The position numbers were made by a program, and so were the translations under genes. The notes below the pieces were generated by a model. The model was not told the origin of the DNA. It did not search any database and was given only the letters and a program-made list of their open reading frames with translations. A stretch of 64,000 nt of DNA. Origin: Malus domestica. Its lineage: Eukaryota > Streptophyta > Magnoliopsida > Rosales > Rosaceae. The DNA lies in assembly GCF_042453785.1 (NCBI RefSeq), contig NC_091668.1:9072001-9136000 (forward strand), given 5' to 3'. Positions 24,331-37,100 of this stretch are shown here, piece after piece (the first letter of the stretch is position 1; each line of letters begins with the position of its first letter).

Positions 24331-24908
24331 TATGTTTAGAGACTATAGTTACCTACAGACACATTTGTACTGAAACTTACATATCGATACTTCTACACTT
24401 ATGAGTAAAATAAAGTACCTAAAATTATGTACCGATATATTCATATTGAAACTTATGTATAAATACTTCCGTACCTAAGAATAAAATAAAATACCAAAAA
24501 TTATGTATATAAATTATTTTTGTTTTGTTGTTGAATTTTTTATTAATAATAATTTGAATTTTGAATGAATTTTTATCATATTGAAGCACAAAAAATATAC
24601 ATTAATTATAACTGAGTAAAGAATTTCGAATAGTAAATTTATAAATAATAATAATGTGCTATAATTACTTCAATATGATTTAAAATTTATATTAGATTTT
24701 GAAAACGCAGGTTAAAATCTAAGCCCTAAAATTTAAAAACCCCAATGGTAAAACCTGTATCTTTTTATCAACCCCAACTATCTTTTTATACAAGTGATCC
24801 TTTACCACAGTGGTGAAAATGTGTTGAATTTTTATATGACAACGTGAGTTCCAACTCCGTCGATGGCTAATCTAACTTTTGACATAAAAATAAAAAAATA
24901 AAAAAATA

Positions 24909-25074
24909 AACTATCTTTTTATAAGCTGGGGAAATCGTTGAATTTGGGTTGGGATGGAATAGGAGCTTGCATTTTCCCTTTCGCAAATGGGAACTATCTT
25001 TTTATAAGCTGGGGAAATGGTTGAATTTGGGTTGGGATGGAATAGGAGCTTGCATTTTCCCTTTCGCAAATGGG
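24909..25074. repeat. 83-bp tandem duplication
   Basis: Two adjacent units from AACTATCTTTTTATAAGCTG to CCCTTTCGCAAATGG, differing by one base or so, at 24909 and 24992. No coding potential beyond chance. Confidence 0.9.
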
Positions 25075-25285
25075 TTCGATCAAAGTGAGAGGGTATTTTC
25101 AACGCGATCCTCGTGTGAAAAACCTAATAATTAAGGGATTGCGGTGAACATCGTTGGCAATATAGGGGTACAAACCTGAACTTCCGCCAGTTTTCTGTTA
25201 AATAAACTCACGATCACGAGGTTAAAGTCATCATTTTAATCCAAATTTAGAAGGCCAGGACATTGCCGTAAATTATAGTAGACTT

Positions 25286-25645
25286 ACATTATGTTTGGAT
25301 GAAGAAATTTAAGATTACTAAGAAATTTTAAAATAACGAAAATTTAAATGATGGAATTTTATTCTATAGAATTTGTGAATTTTCTTGTTTGGGTAACTTA
25401 AAAAAATAATGGAATTGAATACAGAATTTGTTGCTTTTAAACTCTCAATCATAAAAATTAAAAAATGACATCTATTTACATAGAATTTAAACTTAAAAAT
25501 TGAAGGTCCCAAATTCCAAGTTTTTTTTTCATACGGAAATTCTAAATTTCTTAATAGTTTATGACTCCAAACAAGAACTTGGTGCATGTCAATTTATAAA
25601 TTATGTCTTTAATCAAAATTCTAAGTTTATTTTCCTCATCCAAGT
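25286..25645. mobile_element. hAT-like MITE, copy 1 (second copy at 58742-59102)
   Basis: Ends resemble TATGTTTGGATGAAG and, inverted, CCTCATCCAAGTG. Its body matches, in reverse orientation, the piece at 58742-59102 (shared GACATGCACCAA, AAACTTGGAATTTGG and ATTCCATTATTT-type segments). Non-coding. Superfamily is uncertain because no clear target duplication was found. Confidence 0.55.
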
Positions 25646-25774
25646 GAATTGAATTTGACGGAAAAGAGGAGGCTGGGACGGCATTAAACATCATTTATCT
25701 AACATCAACTGCCACATCCTGTGGCTTACAAAGTAAAACTTAAAAAGATAGTCCCTCTAAAATCACAATCAAAT

Positions 25775-26179
25775 CTACAAACCAATTTGTGCGAACTGCC
25801 CATACGGGTTACCCCTTTTCTTAGCAGCCACGTAACTCGACACATTCTTATACATCCACGAAAACGCCAGTATTGCTGCCATGCCGCAGCCGCCGGAGAA
25901 AACAAGACCAGCTGCCGTCAGCAACAGGACAATAGCAGCCGGTACTAGAACCGGACTAAACAGGACCAAAACCGGGGTGGCCATGATGAGGGCCATCACT
26001 GTCCCGGTTAAAGTTAACCCGGATAACATCAAGAGCGTGATACCAGCTGCGCCCGCGGTCAGGAACTTGCCAGTCTGGCCGGCTGCGGAGGAGGAGGAGG
26101 GGGCCAACAGCTGCCACTGGTCCTGGTCTTGGTCGTGGAGCTTTCGGGTCAGTTGTTGCTGTCGTGATTGATCGGCCAT
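25775..26179 (-). CDS. Oleosin (oil-body structural protein)
   Basis: Single exon of 134 residues starting [20 protein letters not shown]. An ATG nine bases upstream is possible, but MADQ is shared with the neighbour at 23.5 kb. The hydrophilic N-terminus (1-45) is followed by the uninterrupted hydrophobic hairpin, [20 protein letters not shown] through [10 protein letters not shown]. The proline knot [12 protein letters not shown], the family signature, is complete. The C-terminus ([20 protein letters not shown]) is short, as in low-molecular-weight oleosins. It acts at the oil-body surface, inserted by its hairpin into the phospholipid monolayer. It lies 2.2 kb from the frameshifted copy in the same orientation, so the two are a tandem pair. 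Confidence 0.9.
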   Translation of the reverse strand: MADQSRQQQLTRKLHDQDQDQWQLLAPSSSSAAGQTGKFLTAGAAGITLLMLSGLTLTGTVMALIMATPVLVLFSPVLVPAAIVLLLTAAGLVFSGGCGMAAILAFSWMYKNVSSYVAAKKRGNPYGQFAQIGL

Positions 26180-27655
26180 GGTGAACACAGTTGTGATCTT
26201 TCAGAATGTCAAGTGTTCTGATCGACTGAGAGATGAATAAATATGAGGAGAGAGGGAGGTGGATGCATCATGGGTGGACACGCGGCAGTACAAGAGGTTG
26301 GTGTTGTATGCCACGTAGTTTGTTGCCTGAGTTTGAATTCATACGAGTGAAACACGTTGGTTGAAGAAAATAATGCGTGGCATCCTTGCTCTCATGTGCG
26401 GCGAGGGCTAGCTGGCAACTAGTGAGTTCGAGAAGGAAAAGGAACTGAGATTTCTCACCGGATCTCTATGTTCAGAGTCACGAATCTAAACCTTACCATT
26501 CATATTTTGCGATCCTCATTATTATATCTTATTAGTCCATCTCACACAAATTAAGAACTCGGATCTTAACTTTTCTTAATTAATCAAAATACAACACCCA
26601 CAAAATTATATACCAAATTAGTTAAGGTTTTTCCTTGGCAGTTATCATTTACAAATAAGAGTTTCACGAATGTTACGCTCTGTTTCAGATTAGAAGTTTA
26701 ATCTTTATCCTAAATTAAGCCTACTCAAGTGTAATCCCCACTTAATCACACTTAACGCACTAATTATTGAATTAATGAAAAGAGAGCATCTCTCCGATTT
26801 TGAGTTGAGGGCCATTTGGCATCGAGTCAGGTTAGAAAGAAAAACTCATTTACACTAGATAGTCATTGTCCTTGGGTTCAAAACTGCAAGTTGATTTTGG
26901 ATTCCGCTACGGTAGTGATTTTAACACATATGTTTCAGAACAATGATTGGTTACTCACGGATAAGTAAGAATTATCTTACTCAAAAAATTTCGTGTTCGA
27001 ATTACAAAGTTTTGTACTTATTAATCAGAACCGTTCATATTATGAATTACATTGTAAAGATCATCTCTGCAAAAAAAAAAAAAAACTAAGGTCGTTTAGT
27101 TAATCTATTGTAACAAATACATAGATTCGTAATGCTTTTACCAATCTCGTTGCAGACCGATGACTAAACAACCTTAGTTTTAATTAATTTTTTGCAGAGG
27201 TGGTTTGGATAAAGTAATTTATAATATAAACAGTTTTAATCATAAACAAAAGTAGGAACTTCTACTCATCATTTAAGTAGTCAAGTATTGTTCTATTTTT
27301 TAACTTCTCACACACCTTGTCTAATCTAACATTGATTTCGCTTAATTTATTCAATTTGATAGCCATAAATAAAGATGTGTGTGAAGGCTGAAAAAAATGT
27401 GTGATAAAATCACTTCGTTTTTTCAAATTTAAGACATCCTTCTCTCTCCACAAATTTAGAAACCTCTCTCTCACTATTCACATTAATTCTTTTTATGAAT
27501 AAAATCAAATAGTAGGCTACGTAAGTTGAAAGACAAAAAATAATTGTAAAAATAAATAATTAATATAAAATATAAAATAATTAGATTTGAAGAGTTTGAT
27601 AAAAGTGCAAAGTTTTCTAAAACAAATTTTTCTGTACAAATTGTCACCGCTCACC
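26180..27655. other. Oleosin upstream region and AT-rich intergenic DNA
   Basis: The first few hundred bases are the promoter side of the minus-strand oleosin and include a CATGCATC-type RY-like motif (GGATGCATCATG near 26261), which is common in seed genes. Beyond it I see only AT-rich sequence and no gene. Confidence 0.35.
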
Positions 27656-27664
27656 AAAATAAAA

Positions 27665-28108
27665 GGCCAAATTGGATTATTCATCCCCGTGGTCATAGGA
27701 AACTTACATGATGACCCCCGTGGTGAAAAAACTAGGAATTAAACCCCTGTGGTCAAGAATGTTAGCAAATTTAGTCCAAAAGTAAGATTTCTGCTAAATG
27801 ACTGTTAAAAGTATGGGTAAAACTGTATTTTCAGTTCCAATTAACATTTAAAATAAATATTTTTATTATAACAATTAACAAAAAAAATAATGTTTAATTT
27901 TTTAAATAAAAAAAACCCCAATTCAATGTCAATTGGAACTGAAAATACAGTTTTACCCCAACTTTTAACAGTCATTTAACAGAAATCTTACTTTTGGACT
28001 AAATTTGCTAACATTCTAGACCATAGAGGTTTAATTCTTAGTTTTTTCACCACGGGAGTCATCATGCAAGTGTCCTATGACCACGGGGATGAACAATCCA
28101 ATTTAGCC
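27665..28108. mobile_element. Mutator-type fold-back MITE, 444 bp, perfect 9-bp TSD
   Basis: The whole element is almost a palindrome: each arm is about 200 bp. The left arm starts GGCCAAATTGGATTATTCAT and the right arm ends ATGAACAATCCAATTTAGCC. AAAATAAAA flanks it on both sides (27656-27664 and 28109-28117). A 9-bp duplication with long inverted repeats fits Mutator-derived MITEs. A diverged relative is at 41993-42385. Confidence 0.8.
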
Positions 28109-28159
28109 AAAATAAAATCTCTCAAATGCTCATTCAATTAGTGTATATTGGCACTTCTT

Positions 28160-28262
28160 ATGTAAGCCACGTGTAGCCACAATCTACATGTGACGTGTAG
28201 CTACTTTTGTAGCCACAATCTACATGTGATGTGTAGCTACTTCTGATGTAAGCCACGTGTAG
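28160..28262. repeat. Short direct repeats around AGCCACAATCTACATGTGA
   Basis: AGCCACAATCTACATGTGAY and GTGTAGCTACTT occur twice in about 100 bp, with GTAAGCCACGTGTAG at both borders. It is a local tandem duplication beside the retroelement fossil. Confidence 0.6.
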
Positions 28263-30410
28263 TCACATAAGGCTTGTTAATCACGATCTCAACTGCATCC
28301 ACACTAATATATTGGGACTTATCGCCCCAGCCGATGCATAGCTCACTAACGGATTCTTGTACATTGTTCCTCGAATTGGTGTCTTCGAGATTTTTTCTTC
28401 TTTTGAGCAAATAATCATATTGCTCAACATGCTGGGCCAACTCATACATATCTTGGAAGTTTGCTCCCAGGAATTTCTTCTTGTATTCCATGTCTAGACC
28501 ATTTTGGGCAATCTGAATGTATTCGGCCTCAGGAAGGGGTACTCGATACCAATTCCTGGTTGATTTAAATCTGGTAAGGTATTCCATTGGTGATTCATCA
28601 GATGCCTGAGCCATTCTGGCTAAGGATGATACTGACACTTCCATCCCTAGCCGATATAATTACTTGTGAAATTTCTCGCCTAATTCCTCCCAATTTTGCA
28701 CTGAATTCGATGAAAGGTTGATATACCATGCAAATGCCGTGGTTGTCAATGATAAGATAAACAACCGCATTTTGTGGCAATTGTTGTTGATATCTCCGCA
28801 TTGGGCAGTGAATTTGGCCACGTGTTCCAATGAGGACAAAGATGATTCCCCAGTGAAAATGCCAAAATCTGGGATTTTGAATCCTTGGGATACTCAAATC
28901 TTTCGACGAAAGCAGGGTAGGGATGGATAAATTTTGGAACTTTTGGCCCCTTCTTTAAGGCTGAATCAATCATCTTCTGAACTTCATCCATGTCGGTAAA
29001 TGTTACTCCAGTTCTTTGCCGAACTAGTACTAGTTTCTCCATATAGTTTTTCCAAATCAATTGTTTTGATTCGGTTAAACTCTACGTCGGCCTGCACTGG
29101 TAGCGGTCTTTCTCCTCCTAAGGGAGCATTTTTCTTTAAAGATGTGGTATGTTCTGTTTATCGGCAAACCTACTCTCTCGAACCTCGTAAATTAGATTCT
29201 CGAGCAACTTGTTCGTCATTGTGTGGCTCACATTTGCTATGTCTTGCTTAATGCTTAAGCCACCTGCCTCTCGACTAGCGATGTGCTCGAGTTGTCAAGA
29301 TAGTTCTTCCGAAAAAATGACTTAGACGGTACGCCATAAGTCTCATCGTCTTCATTGTCACAATCCTCTACTAGTCCCTCAATAGGTCTATCATTGGCGA
29401 CCCTTGTAGTTTGAGTAAATACTACGACATCATGTTATGGCCGTTGAGATTTATTTCCACTTCTCGGTAAGCCATGCCTGTAGATTATGGTGTCACAGCA
29501 ACAAGAAGATCATGTGCCTGTGGTAATATATTACTTTGGACTGGACTCTGGATTATAGGTGCAAAACTGGTAGTTGATTTATCCATAGTTGTTTTCTTTT
29601 TGGTTTACCATGTTTCAATGGTCATGAACTTCGTAGCTTTAGCACTGGGTCCCACCGAGTGTGCCAAAATGTTGATCCTAAAAACTACCTAGCCTACATG
29701 GCACATAGGCCGAATAGCTAATAAGCTAACTACGGCATTCGGTTGAATGCGAGGTGTGCCAACTCGTCGGCCAAGCATGGCCGGGGAGTGAATGAATGTT
29801 GATGTGGTGTTGGGTGCACTGATGACTTCTAAATCTTGCGACTGCGACCGAGGAAGGAACACATCTCGGCCTTTGGGTTTTAGAGCCTGAAGACAAGGCT
29901 GCCAGTTCTGCAAAGTTCAATATCAAATTCGACTTTGAGTGTGTCGAATGTCATAACCTGGTAACACCTCACTTCACCGAGAAGGCTAATGAGATAACCT
30001 CTCCAACAAGGATTCGGAGATACCTTGCTAGCCAAAACTTGGATAGATAACCAGTCGGTCTCGAAATAGTGTTGTTTATCCAAACTGAAGGTGCTTTTCG
30101 GTTGGCTGATTCTATGACTACAGTGCTGTTAATCCAAACTGAAGATGTGTTGGCAAGAAAAAAGGAACATAAAAATCTCAAAGTGTTTGAGAAGTTTCGT
30201 GTAGAACAAGAGTTTGCGCATGACAGTTTTGTGTGGTGATTTGGAGGGGCCTTGAATGATACACTACCCTCTCTATTTATAGTAACGATTCCTCATGGCC
30301 AAAATAGAGTTCCATTTGGAGCAAAACCACCTGGCATTCTTGCTTTCTCTTGTGTGGCTAGCTATAGTGTTAACTTGGATTACCCACAATGACTAACTTC
30401 AACAATATTC
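28237..30410 (-). mobile_element. Fossil Ty3/gypsy-like LTR retroelement, partial (leader/LTR side plus gag region)
   Basis: On the minus strand the piece begins near 30410 with an LTR-like region. A junction near 29660, reading TTTTGGCACACTCGGTGGGA, resembles the primer-binding side of plant gypsy-type elements. A gag-like region follows (about 29060-28237) with retrotransposon-gag features such as ASDESPMEYLTRFKSTRNWY and PLPEAEYIQIAQNGL. Protease, polymerase and the second LTR are not in the window. It is clearly broken and incomplete, with several breaks in the coding part, and looks old. Confidence 0.6.
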
Positions 30411-31256
30411 CATTATACTGCTCAATGATTGAAAATGAATTCCAATCCATATTCCACAGGTCACATCATGGTTCGATTTATGGTACTAATGAATCACACG
30501 ATGATGGTGAGGGGAAGTTGAAATGCCTTTATGAGTATTTACGACTCCCAAAAAAGTAAACTATCGTGACGAAACCACCAATGAATCCTTTTTTTATTAA
30601 TTAAAAACAATATTTCGTGATAATGAATGCCTCTGCATGTTATTTATCCTTTTATCACAGTTAGATCTTAATGTTTAAATTTTGACTGTTCAATTTTCAG
30701 AATGCTAAATGAACCATTTCAATTGAGAAAAATTACTTTTAATAACATGAAAGATATATCAAGGTGTTCAATGCTGAAGAACATCATCAACCAAGTCCTC
30801 AATTTTGAGTCATTGCCCTTTCTAATTACGTATTCAAATTCGGAGCCATTTTCGACACACGCAAGTTCCGACCTTCCAAAAATCTCGAGCGTTCCGATCT
30901 GTCCAAAAGAAGCTTGCTTGGAGTGATTGTCACCTTCTAACTTTCACAGTCAGTGACATTAGCAAGACTCGATACTAATACGCTCCTCATCCGAATAAAG
31001 AAACAGGCACCGTCGATTTTAGTAAGTCCCGCAAGATTCACAGGACTATAATCTACACGGCAACAGGTAATTACTTCCTAAATTTTGAAAAGTCCCAGAC
31101 AAAAGCCAGAGCGGGAGGACCACGTGGCGACAACTGGGAATTCGACCGTTGCGAAGTGCTTATTCAATCCCTTCTTTAGCATTCCCCTTTCCTTCAATCT
31201 TGCTCCCTCTGTCATTCTTTCTCTATCTGTCTCCCCCTCTCTCTCTCTTCTCTCTC
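30411..31256. other. Aurora kinase upstream region
   Basis: No gene is recognised between the retroelement fossil and the Aurora start codon. The last 200 bp are CT-rich (31186-31256), typical of a plant 5' UTR. Confidence 0.4.
31144..31154 (-). promoter_or_regulatory. Candidate MSA element (G2/M-specific activator)
   Basis: On the minus strand the site reads GCAACGGTCGA, carrying the AACGG core of the MSA motif bound by three-repeat MYB factors. It lies about 105 bp before the Aurora start codon. Plant Aurora kinases peak at G2/M, so the site fits, but one short motif can occur by chance. Confidence 0.35.
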
Positions 31257-33703
31257 ATGGCGATTGCTGCGGAGAACCAGGCCCCCCAAGAGAAGGTGAG
31301 AATTAAAGAAACCCCTTTCAAGTTCCAAATTTTTTTTTCAACCGTTAGGGGTTTTTGAATCCCCCAATTCGAATTCTAGGTTTTTCAGTTCTTTTCGATC
31401 CTATGAAGATAATGGTTTCTTTAGGTTTATGTGAATTTTGAGATTGCATTTTTAAAATTCAAATTTTGACACTAGGGTTTTCTGGTTCGAAGATTTAGGA
31501 ATCTGGGGTTGATCAATTAGCTTCAATTTTCGAGAATTTAAAATGCTCATTGGTGAAATGTTTATTTATTTATTTCTTGATTTTTGTATTTTATGTGGAT
31601 TTTGAAAAATGGGTTCGGTTTTAACTTTCAACAGGCATCTTCGGAGGTTTCGGCGACGGAGACAAGAAGATGGACGCTCAACGACTTCGATATCGGAAAG
31701 CCTCTCGGACGAGGAAAGTTTGGTCACGTCTATTTGGCAAGAGAGAAGAGGGTATGTTCCTTTTCTTCTTTTTAATGGGCATGCATTTTGCAAATTTTGA
31801 TTTTCTCCAGCTGCTATTTATTTTTTTGTTTGGTACTTGTGCTCAATTCATGGATATTAGGTGTTTCGATCTTGGTTGGTTTATTTTGGTGAAGGAATTA
31901 ATCTTTTATAGGTTCGGGCTTGCATTTCGTTCTTGATCTGTCGTTTCTTTGGTTGTTGTGAAGATTGGCATGAATAGGGAAATCTAATGAAGATTTTGGT
32001 TTACAATATGCATTCTTATACGTTTGCCTAGATTCAATTGTGTACCCAATTTGATCTGTATGTATCCTTTGAACAGAGCAATCACATCGTCGCACTCAAA
32101 GTCCTCTTTAAGAGCCAGCTGCAGCAGTCTCAGGTTGAACATCAGCTTCGTCGTGAGGTTGAGATACAAAGTCATCTTCGACATCCCAATATCCTACGCC
32201 TCTACGGCTACTTTTACGATCAGGTATATTACTCCTAAGCTACTTATTTTTCAACATCTTAAACCTGTATTACTCAGTGGAAGAAAGGTTTTTTTACCCC
32301 TTCATTGGAAATGTATTTATTGCAGAAACGAGTTTATTTGATATTAGAATATGCTGCTAAAGGTGAACTGTACAAGGAACTACAGAAGTGTAAATACTTC
32401 AGTGAAAGACGTGCTGCCACTGTAAGTTGTGTTCATGTGGTGTTTCGTAATTCATTTACATTTGTGCTTTGAAATAAATACTTTACCATGTTAGGTCATT
32501 TATTTTTTAAAATTGGGCTAGAATTCTGATGTGTGTATGTATGTTGTATTGGCAGTATGTTGCATCATTAGCCCGCGCCCTTATATACTGCCATGGAAAG
32601 CACGTAATTCATAGAGATATCAAACCAGAAAACCTACTCATTGGTGCACAGGTACCGACTGCCATCAATGCTTTTATATGTTTCCCTATATTTTCCAATA
32701 CATATATGATGTTCATCGAATCAATGTGGATCTCCTTTGATAGGGTGAACTCAAGATAGCAGATTTTGGGTGGTCAGTGCACACATTCAACCGCAGGCGG
32801 ACCATGTGCGGCACTCTTGATTACCTCCCTCCTGAGATGGGTATATTAATAGAAGACACTGTTCTTATGCAAATGCTAGAAGGACTTGTCTTTATTTAAA
32901 CTCACTTGCTATGTTGCCATATATCATGCTTTTGGAACAGTGTGTCCAAATTGATAATCTTTCGCATCCATTTCTTATCGTTGTGCAACTTGTATAGAAA
33001 ACCATTTATAGCATTTTTCTGTGAAAAACACCCCTACTATATCTACTACCTTTCTAACACTTCTGGGCTTTTGAAACTTGTCATCAAACAGTGGAGAGTG
33101 TAGAGCACGATGCTAGTGTGGATATCTGGAGCCTTGGCATCCTGTGCTATGAGTTCCTATACGGAGTCCCACCTTTCGAGGCCAAGGAGCATTCAGACAC
33201 ATATAGAAGGTAAAATGTAGACTGCAAAATGATTATTAAAGTTCACAAAATAGCTTTTGTGATCACCTAATTTCCTATTCCCCATGTAACTTGTGTATGA
33301 GTGGTGAGGAATTCTGCATAGAGTGACATCCATTTTACGCTAACACCAATCTTAAGATGCAAATTTTCGCAATAGGATATGGTACATGGCTAATACGGCT
33401 CTTCTATTTGTCTTCACAGGATTGTGCAAGTGGATCTGAAGTTTCCTCCGAAACCAATTGTCTCTGCTCATGCAAAGGACCTCATTAGTCAGGTTTTTGC
33501 CCTCATTTTGTGCACTTAAAATTCGAGTATTTGGTAATCTTTGTCGCTTCAAAATAAAGGGGTTATGCTCAATGCCTGAATTTTTTCGCTTCTAAATGCA
33601 GATGCTTGTCAAGGATTCTGCTCAACGCCTGCCGTTACACAAGCTTCTTGAACATCCATGGATTGTTCAGAACGCCGAGCCCTCTGGCGTATATAGGATA
33701 TAA
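31257..33703 (+). CDS. AUR1: Aurora kinase (plant alpha type, AUR1/AUR2-like)
   Basis: Mitotic Ser/Thr kinase acting on histone H3 and spindle/cell-plate targets. Nine exons: 31257-31295, 31635-31751, 32077-32223, 32326-32421, 32556-32651, 32744-32840, 33092-33209, 33420-33492 and 33602-33703. Together they give 294 residues, the length I remember for Arabidopsis AUR1. The 30-residue N-terminus is short. The kinase domain shows the glycine loop [11 protein letters not shown], the catalytic lysine in IVALKVLF, the catalytic loop [10 protein letters not shown], the DFG equivalent ADFGWSVH, and the activation segment [17 protein letters not shown] with its activating Thr. It ends [16 protein letters not shown]. 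All kinase residues are present. The gene is convergent with the phosphofructokinase. The Arabidopsis relative, At4g32830, sits next to the CABIN1 and PFK6 genes. Confidence 0.95.
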
Positions 33704-34163
33704 TCCACCATGCCAGATACCGTCAAATTCCTAATGGAGGAGATAATGGCAGTCGATTTTTATGTTCTCATCTCAACATTGTTTTTCTAGTCGGCCAACT
33801 TTGTGATGCAATACTTGTATGAATCTATTGATATAAATTTGTTTGTTAATAAAAATTCTTTGTTATTCTCTCCACTCGGTCCATTTTTGGATACGAAAAT
33901 AAATAAAATTTGAATACAACACTGATCCAACAGAGTGAAGTTCTGATATGCAAATCCGTGGAAGCAGAAACCAACCGATACATCTTTTTCGTACAACTTG
34001 CTTAATTAAAAAACTTTAGATACAAGCGAACAATCAATGGTCTACATATATAAGAAGTCAATTTGAACTTCCATCATCCGCAATCTGGGGATGGTACATC
34101 AATCATCATCTGACTAAGGATTATAACTTAGACATGTTAAGGAGAAGAGCCGCATGCATGTTT
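33704..34163. other. Convergent 3' intergenic region
   Basis: 460 bp between the stop codons of Aurora (plus) and phosphofructokinase (minus); it must contain both 3' UTRs and polyadenylation sites. AATAAA-like motifs occur near 33845-33905 on the plus strand. Confidence 0.5.
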
Positions 34164-37100
34164 TCATGACATGGAAGGGATGTCTTTTGTTGCGAACTTG
34201 TTATCTTTACAGTTTTCCCCTTCCAACATTTGGGTTGGAGGCTCTTCCTCTTCTAGGACTTCCTTGACGTCTTTAGGGTTCAAGAAGCTCGGTTGGTTGG
34301 TTGAAGAAAGGAGTCGCGCCCACATCCTGTCAGTAATCACAACCTTGTTCTGCTTCTCTGTAATATGCTGCATATCGAAAATCAAACAGATCAATCACTG
34401 ATGGGTCTTCATTTTAAACTGTTCGGATCAACATTTCTATTGGGATACATCGCATGAAATTGAAGAAGATGCAGTGAAGGCGAAAATAAGAAGCGATAAC
34501 TATGAAAGAGATGGGGAACCTACATTGAAAGGAATATAAGAATGCCTTCCATTGACAGGCCCACATGTGAAGCCTGTGTACCCTGCCATTGCTCCATGAA
34601 CAGCACTTTGAGCAAGAAGTGTGCAGTAGACATTGTCGGCTGCATTGCTTGGAATAGCCCTGATCATGTACGTTGGATCTGGAAAAACAATTTGACCGGT
34701 TAGATGCTATTCCATACATTGATTTGGTGAATTTTTGAATGGGGAAACAGAAACAATTAAGGGAGGGAAATCTACGGCTGCTGACCTATATACTTAAGAT
34801 TAATGGCAAGCTTCTGTTGTCTTCCGAAGTGACTCTGAAACATAACCCAACAACCGTTAATCAAACAAAGGAAATTTAAACAGATTCTTTAGTAATATCT
34901 CTGCATCAGCTATCAACTCCTCAGTTGCCAGTCACAGATGAGATTTTTACTTGCAAATGGAGAAGAACGACTTGTGACTTTTATGACAGTAGATTCTTAG
35001 ATAAAGAGAAAATTTATATGATATGCAGAAAATAAAGCGGGGAGAAAAGATTGCACGGGATACCTTTATCCTCTGAGAAATCCATAGCCCAACATCTTTA
35101 AGTAGCTTGTTTCCTGAAGCATCCTGCTGGTTCATGGATTGCAAGCTCTCTGACAGAAGATCTTGTCCTGCACCCTCAGCTATCACAATAACCATATGCC
35201 CATTTTCTTTTAGTCGTTTTTCAATGTACTCAAAAAGGCCACCTTTCCCTTCAAGATAGAAGGGAGACTCTGGAATCAAACAACAGTCCACATCTCGGCT
35301 GGCAAGTGTAGCATACATAGCTATGAAACCTGCATCAGGAATTCCAGTTTAAACGGAAAGCTGTACAAGGCTGGTAGCAAAACATAACTAGTGCGAATAA
35401 AATTCTACAATTTCTTCCCAATTAAATATCATCGATTAGGATATATATTGCCATGAGTCTGACATTAAACATCTTTAGGCGCAGTGTGAGAATACTTACC
35501 ACTGTAGCGTCCCATTAGCTTCACAACACCAATACCGTTCTCAATACTTTCAGCTTCAACATGAGCTGCATTAATGGCACGTTGAGCCTCCTCAACCGCA
35601 GTATCAAAGCCAAAAGATCTGTCTATGACCTGAATGAAGAAAATAAAATTACTGCCTGAAACAACGAAAGCAGAAACCAAAATTAGATCATATGTTCTGT
35701 ATAAGAAGTACCGGAATGTCATTGTCTATGGTTTTCGGAATTCCTGCAACAGAAACTTTGAGGCCACGCCGCCTAATTTCCTGCACGATGAAAACTAAAC
35801 TGCTAAAGAAATAGTTCTGACATTAGAACAATGACGAGTAAATTCTATATTACTTAAATTTCAATAGCAAATAAACAAATAAGATTGTAACATACATATT
35901 ATCAAACAAGTCAGAAACAGTTACTTTATGCCAATGTATCAAACTTTCATATTTTTGTGGAGGGTAGTTTTACCTCATATATAACAGCTGCTCCTTTTTG
36001 AGTTCCATCACCTCCGATTATGAAAACCTGTATCACAAAACGCATGCGATGAGAATTCGTCTCCGTGCCTTGTCTGTGAGATATTATGTTTGAATGTACG
36101 ATATATATAGCTAATATGACGCAGAACGATAGTTGAGAAGAACAAATCCTTACTTGATTAATTCCACGATCCTGAATGCTGTCAACTATCTTTCCAGTAT
36201 CATGTCCTCCTCGCGATGTACCAATGATAGTACCACCACGTTTGTGGATGTCATTGACAACCTTGGGTGTCAAGGTAACGGTGTTTCGGGCATAGAAACC
36301 CTTGTATCCTCCCTAATACATGTAATTGTATAATTTGTCAGTATGACAAACTGAACCTCGAGAAATGTCAACATACATTCATGTCTATTTTACAAAAGGA
36401 ATAACAGACTATTTTCTTTTTCGATGTCCAAAAAAACAAATTGAACCTCGAGATTATGGTAATGTAAACACTCACGTCTATCCCAAGAACTTTCGAGACA
36501 CCATACATGTGATAAAGTCCACACACAATTTCCCTGATCACGGTGTTGAGTCCCGGGCACAAACCACCACATGTTACAATACAAGCGTGAACTTCAGCCG
36601 GGTCGAAATAAACCTGAACCAAACCAAAACACATGAACGCATTTCACTCAAATACAAACACATTTCATAGTATTGTTACTTTGGTAGCAATTAGAGAGCA
36701 AAAAAGTGTTACCTTCTGGCGAGGTCCTGCTCGCCGGAAGTGAGTCCCCCTCGGACTATCCGTGTGAACAACAATCTGTAAGCCAGAGGAAAACCATAGC
36801 ATTTCAAGCTCACACTTACAAATAACAACCAATCCCAAAAACTGTTAAATTAAAAAAAAAAAAAATATATATATATATATATTAAATAAACAGAATTTAA
36901 TTGACATTATACAAAAATAATACAGAATGTGATCTACCCTCTATATGAAATTACATCAATACATTAATTATTATTATTATTTTGAATAATTTATAAAATT
37001 AAGAAAAGGGTAATTACCTTTTGAGCAACGGTGTCATCGACGTTAACAAAATACTGCCTAAAAACAGTAAGATCACAAAAGAGTCAGTCTTTTGCATCGA

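Noticed and set aside
24156-24404. Tyr/Ile-rich 82-codon frame
   Set aside because: Produced by the TATATGTATATGCATA minisatellite.
24253-25074. Possible CRISPR-like regular repeats
   Set aside because: Repeats are directly adjacent without unique spacers and the genome is eukaryotic; simple tandem duplications.
28598-29251. Additional plus- and minus-strand frames in the gypsy-like fossil
   Set aside because: Overlapping frames of a decayed element; not separate genes.
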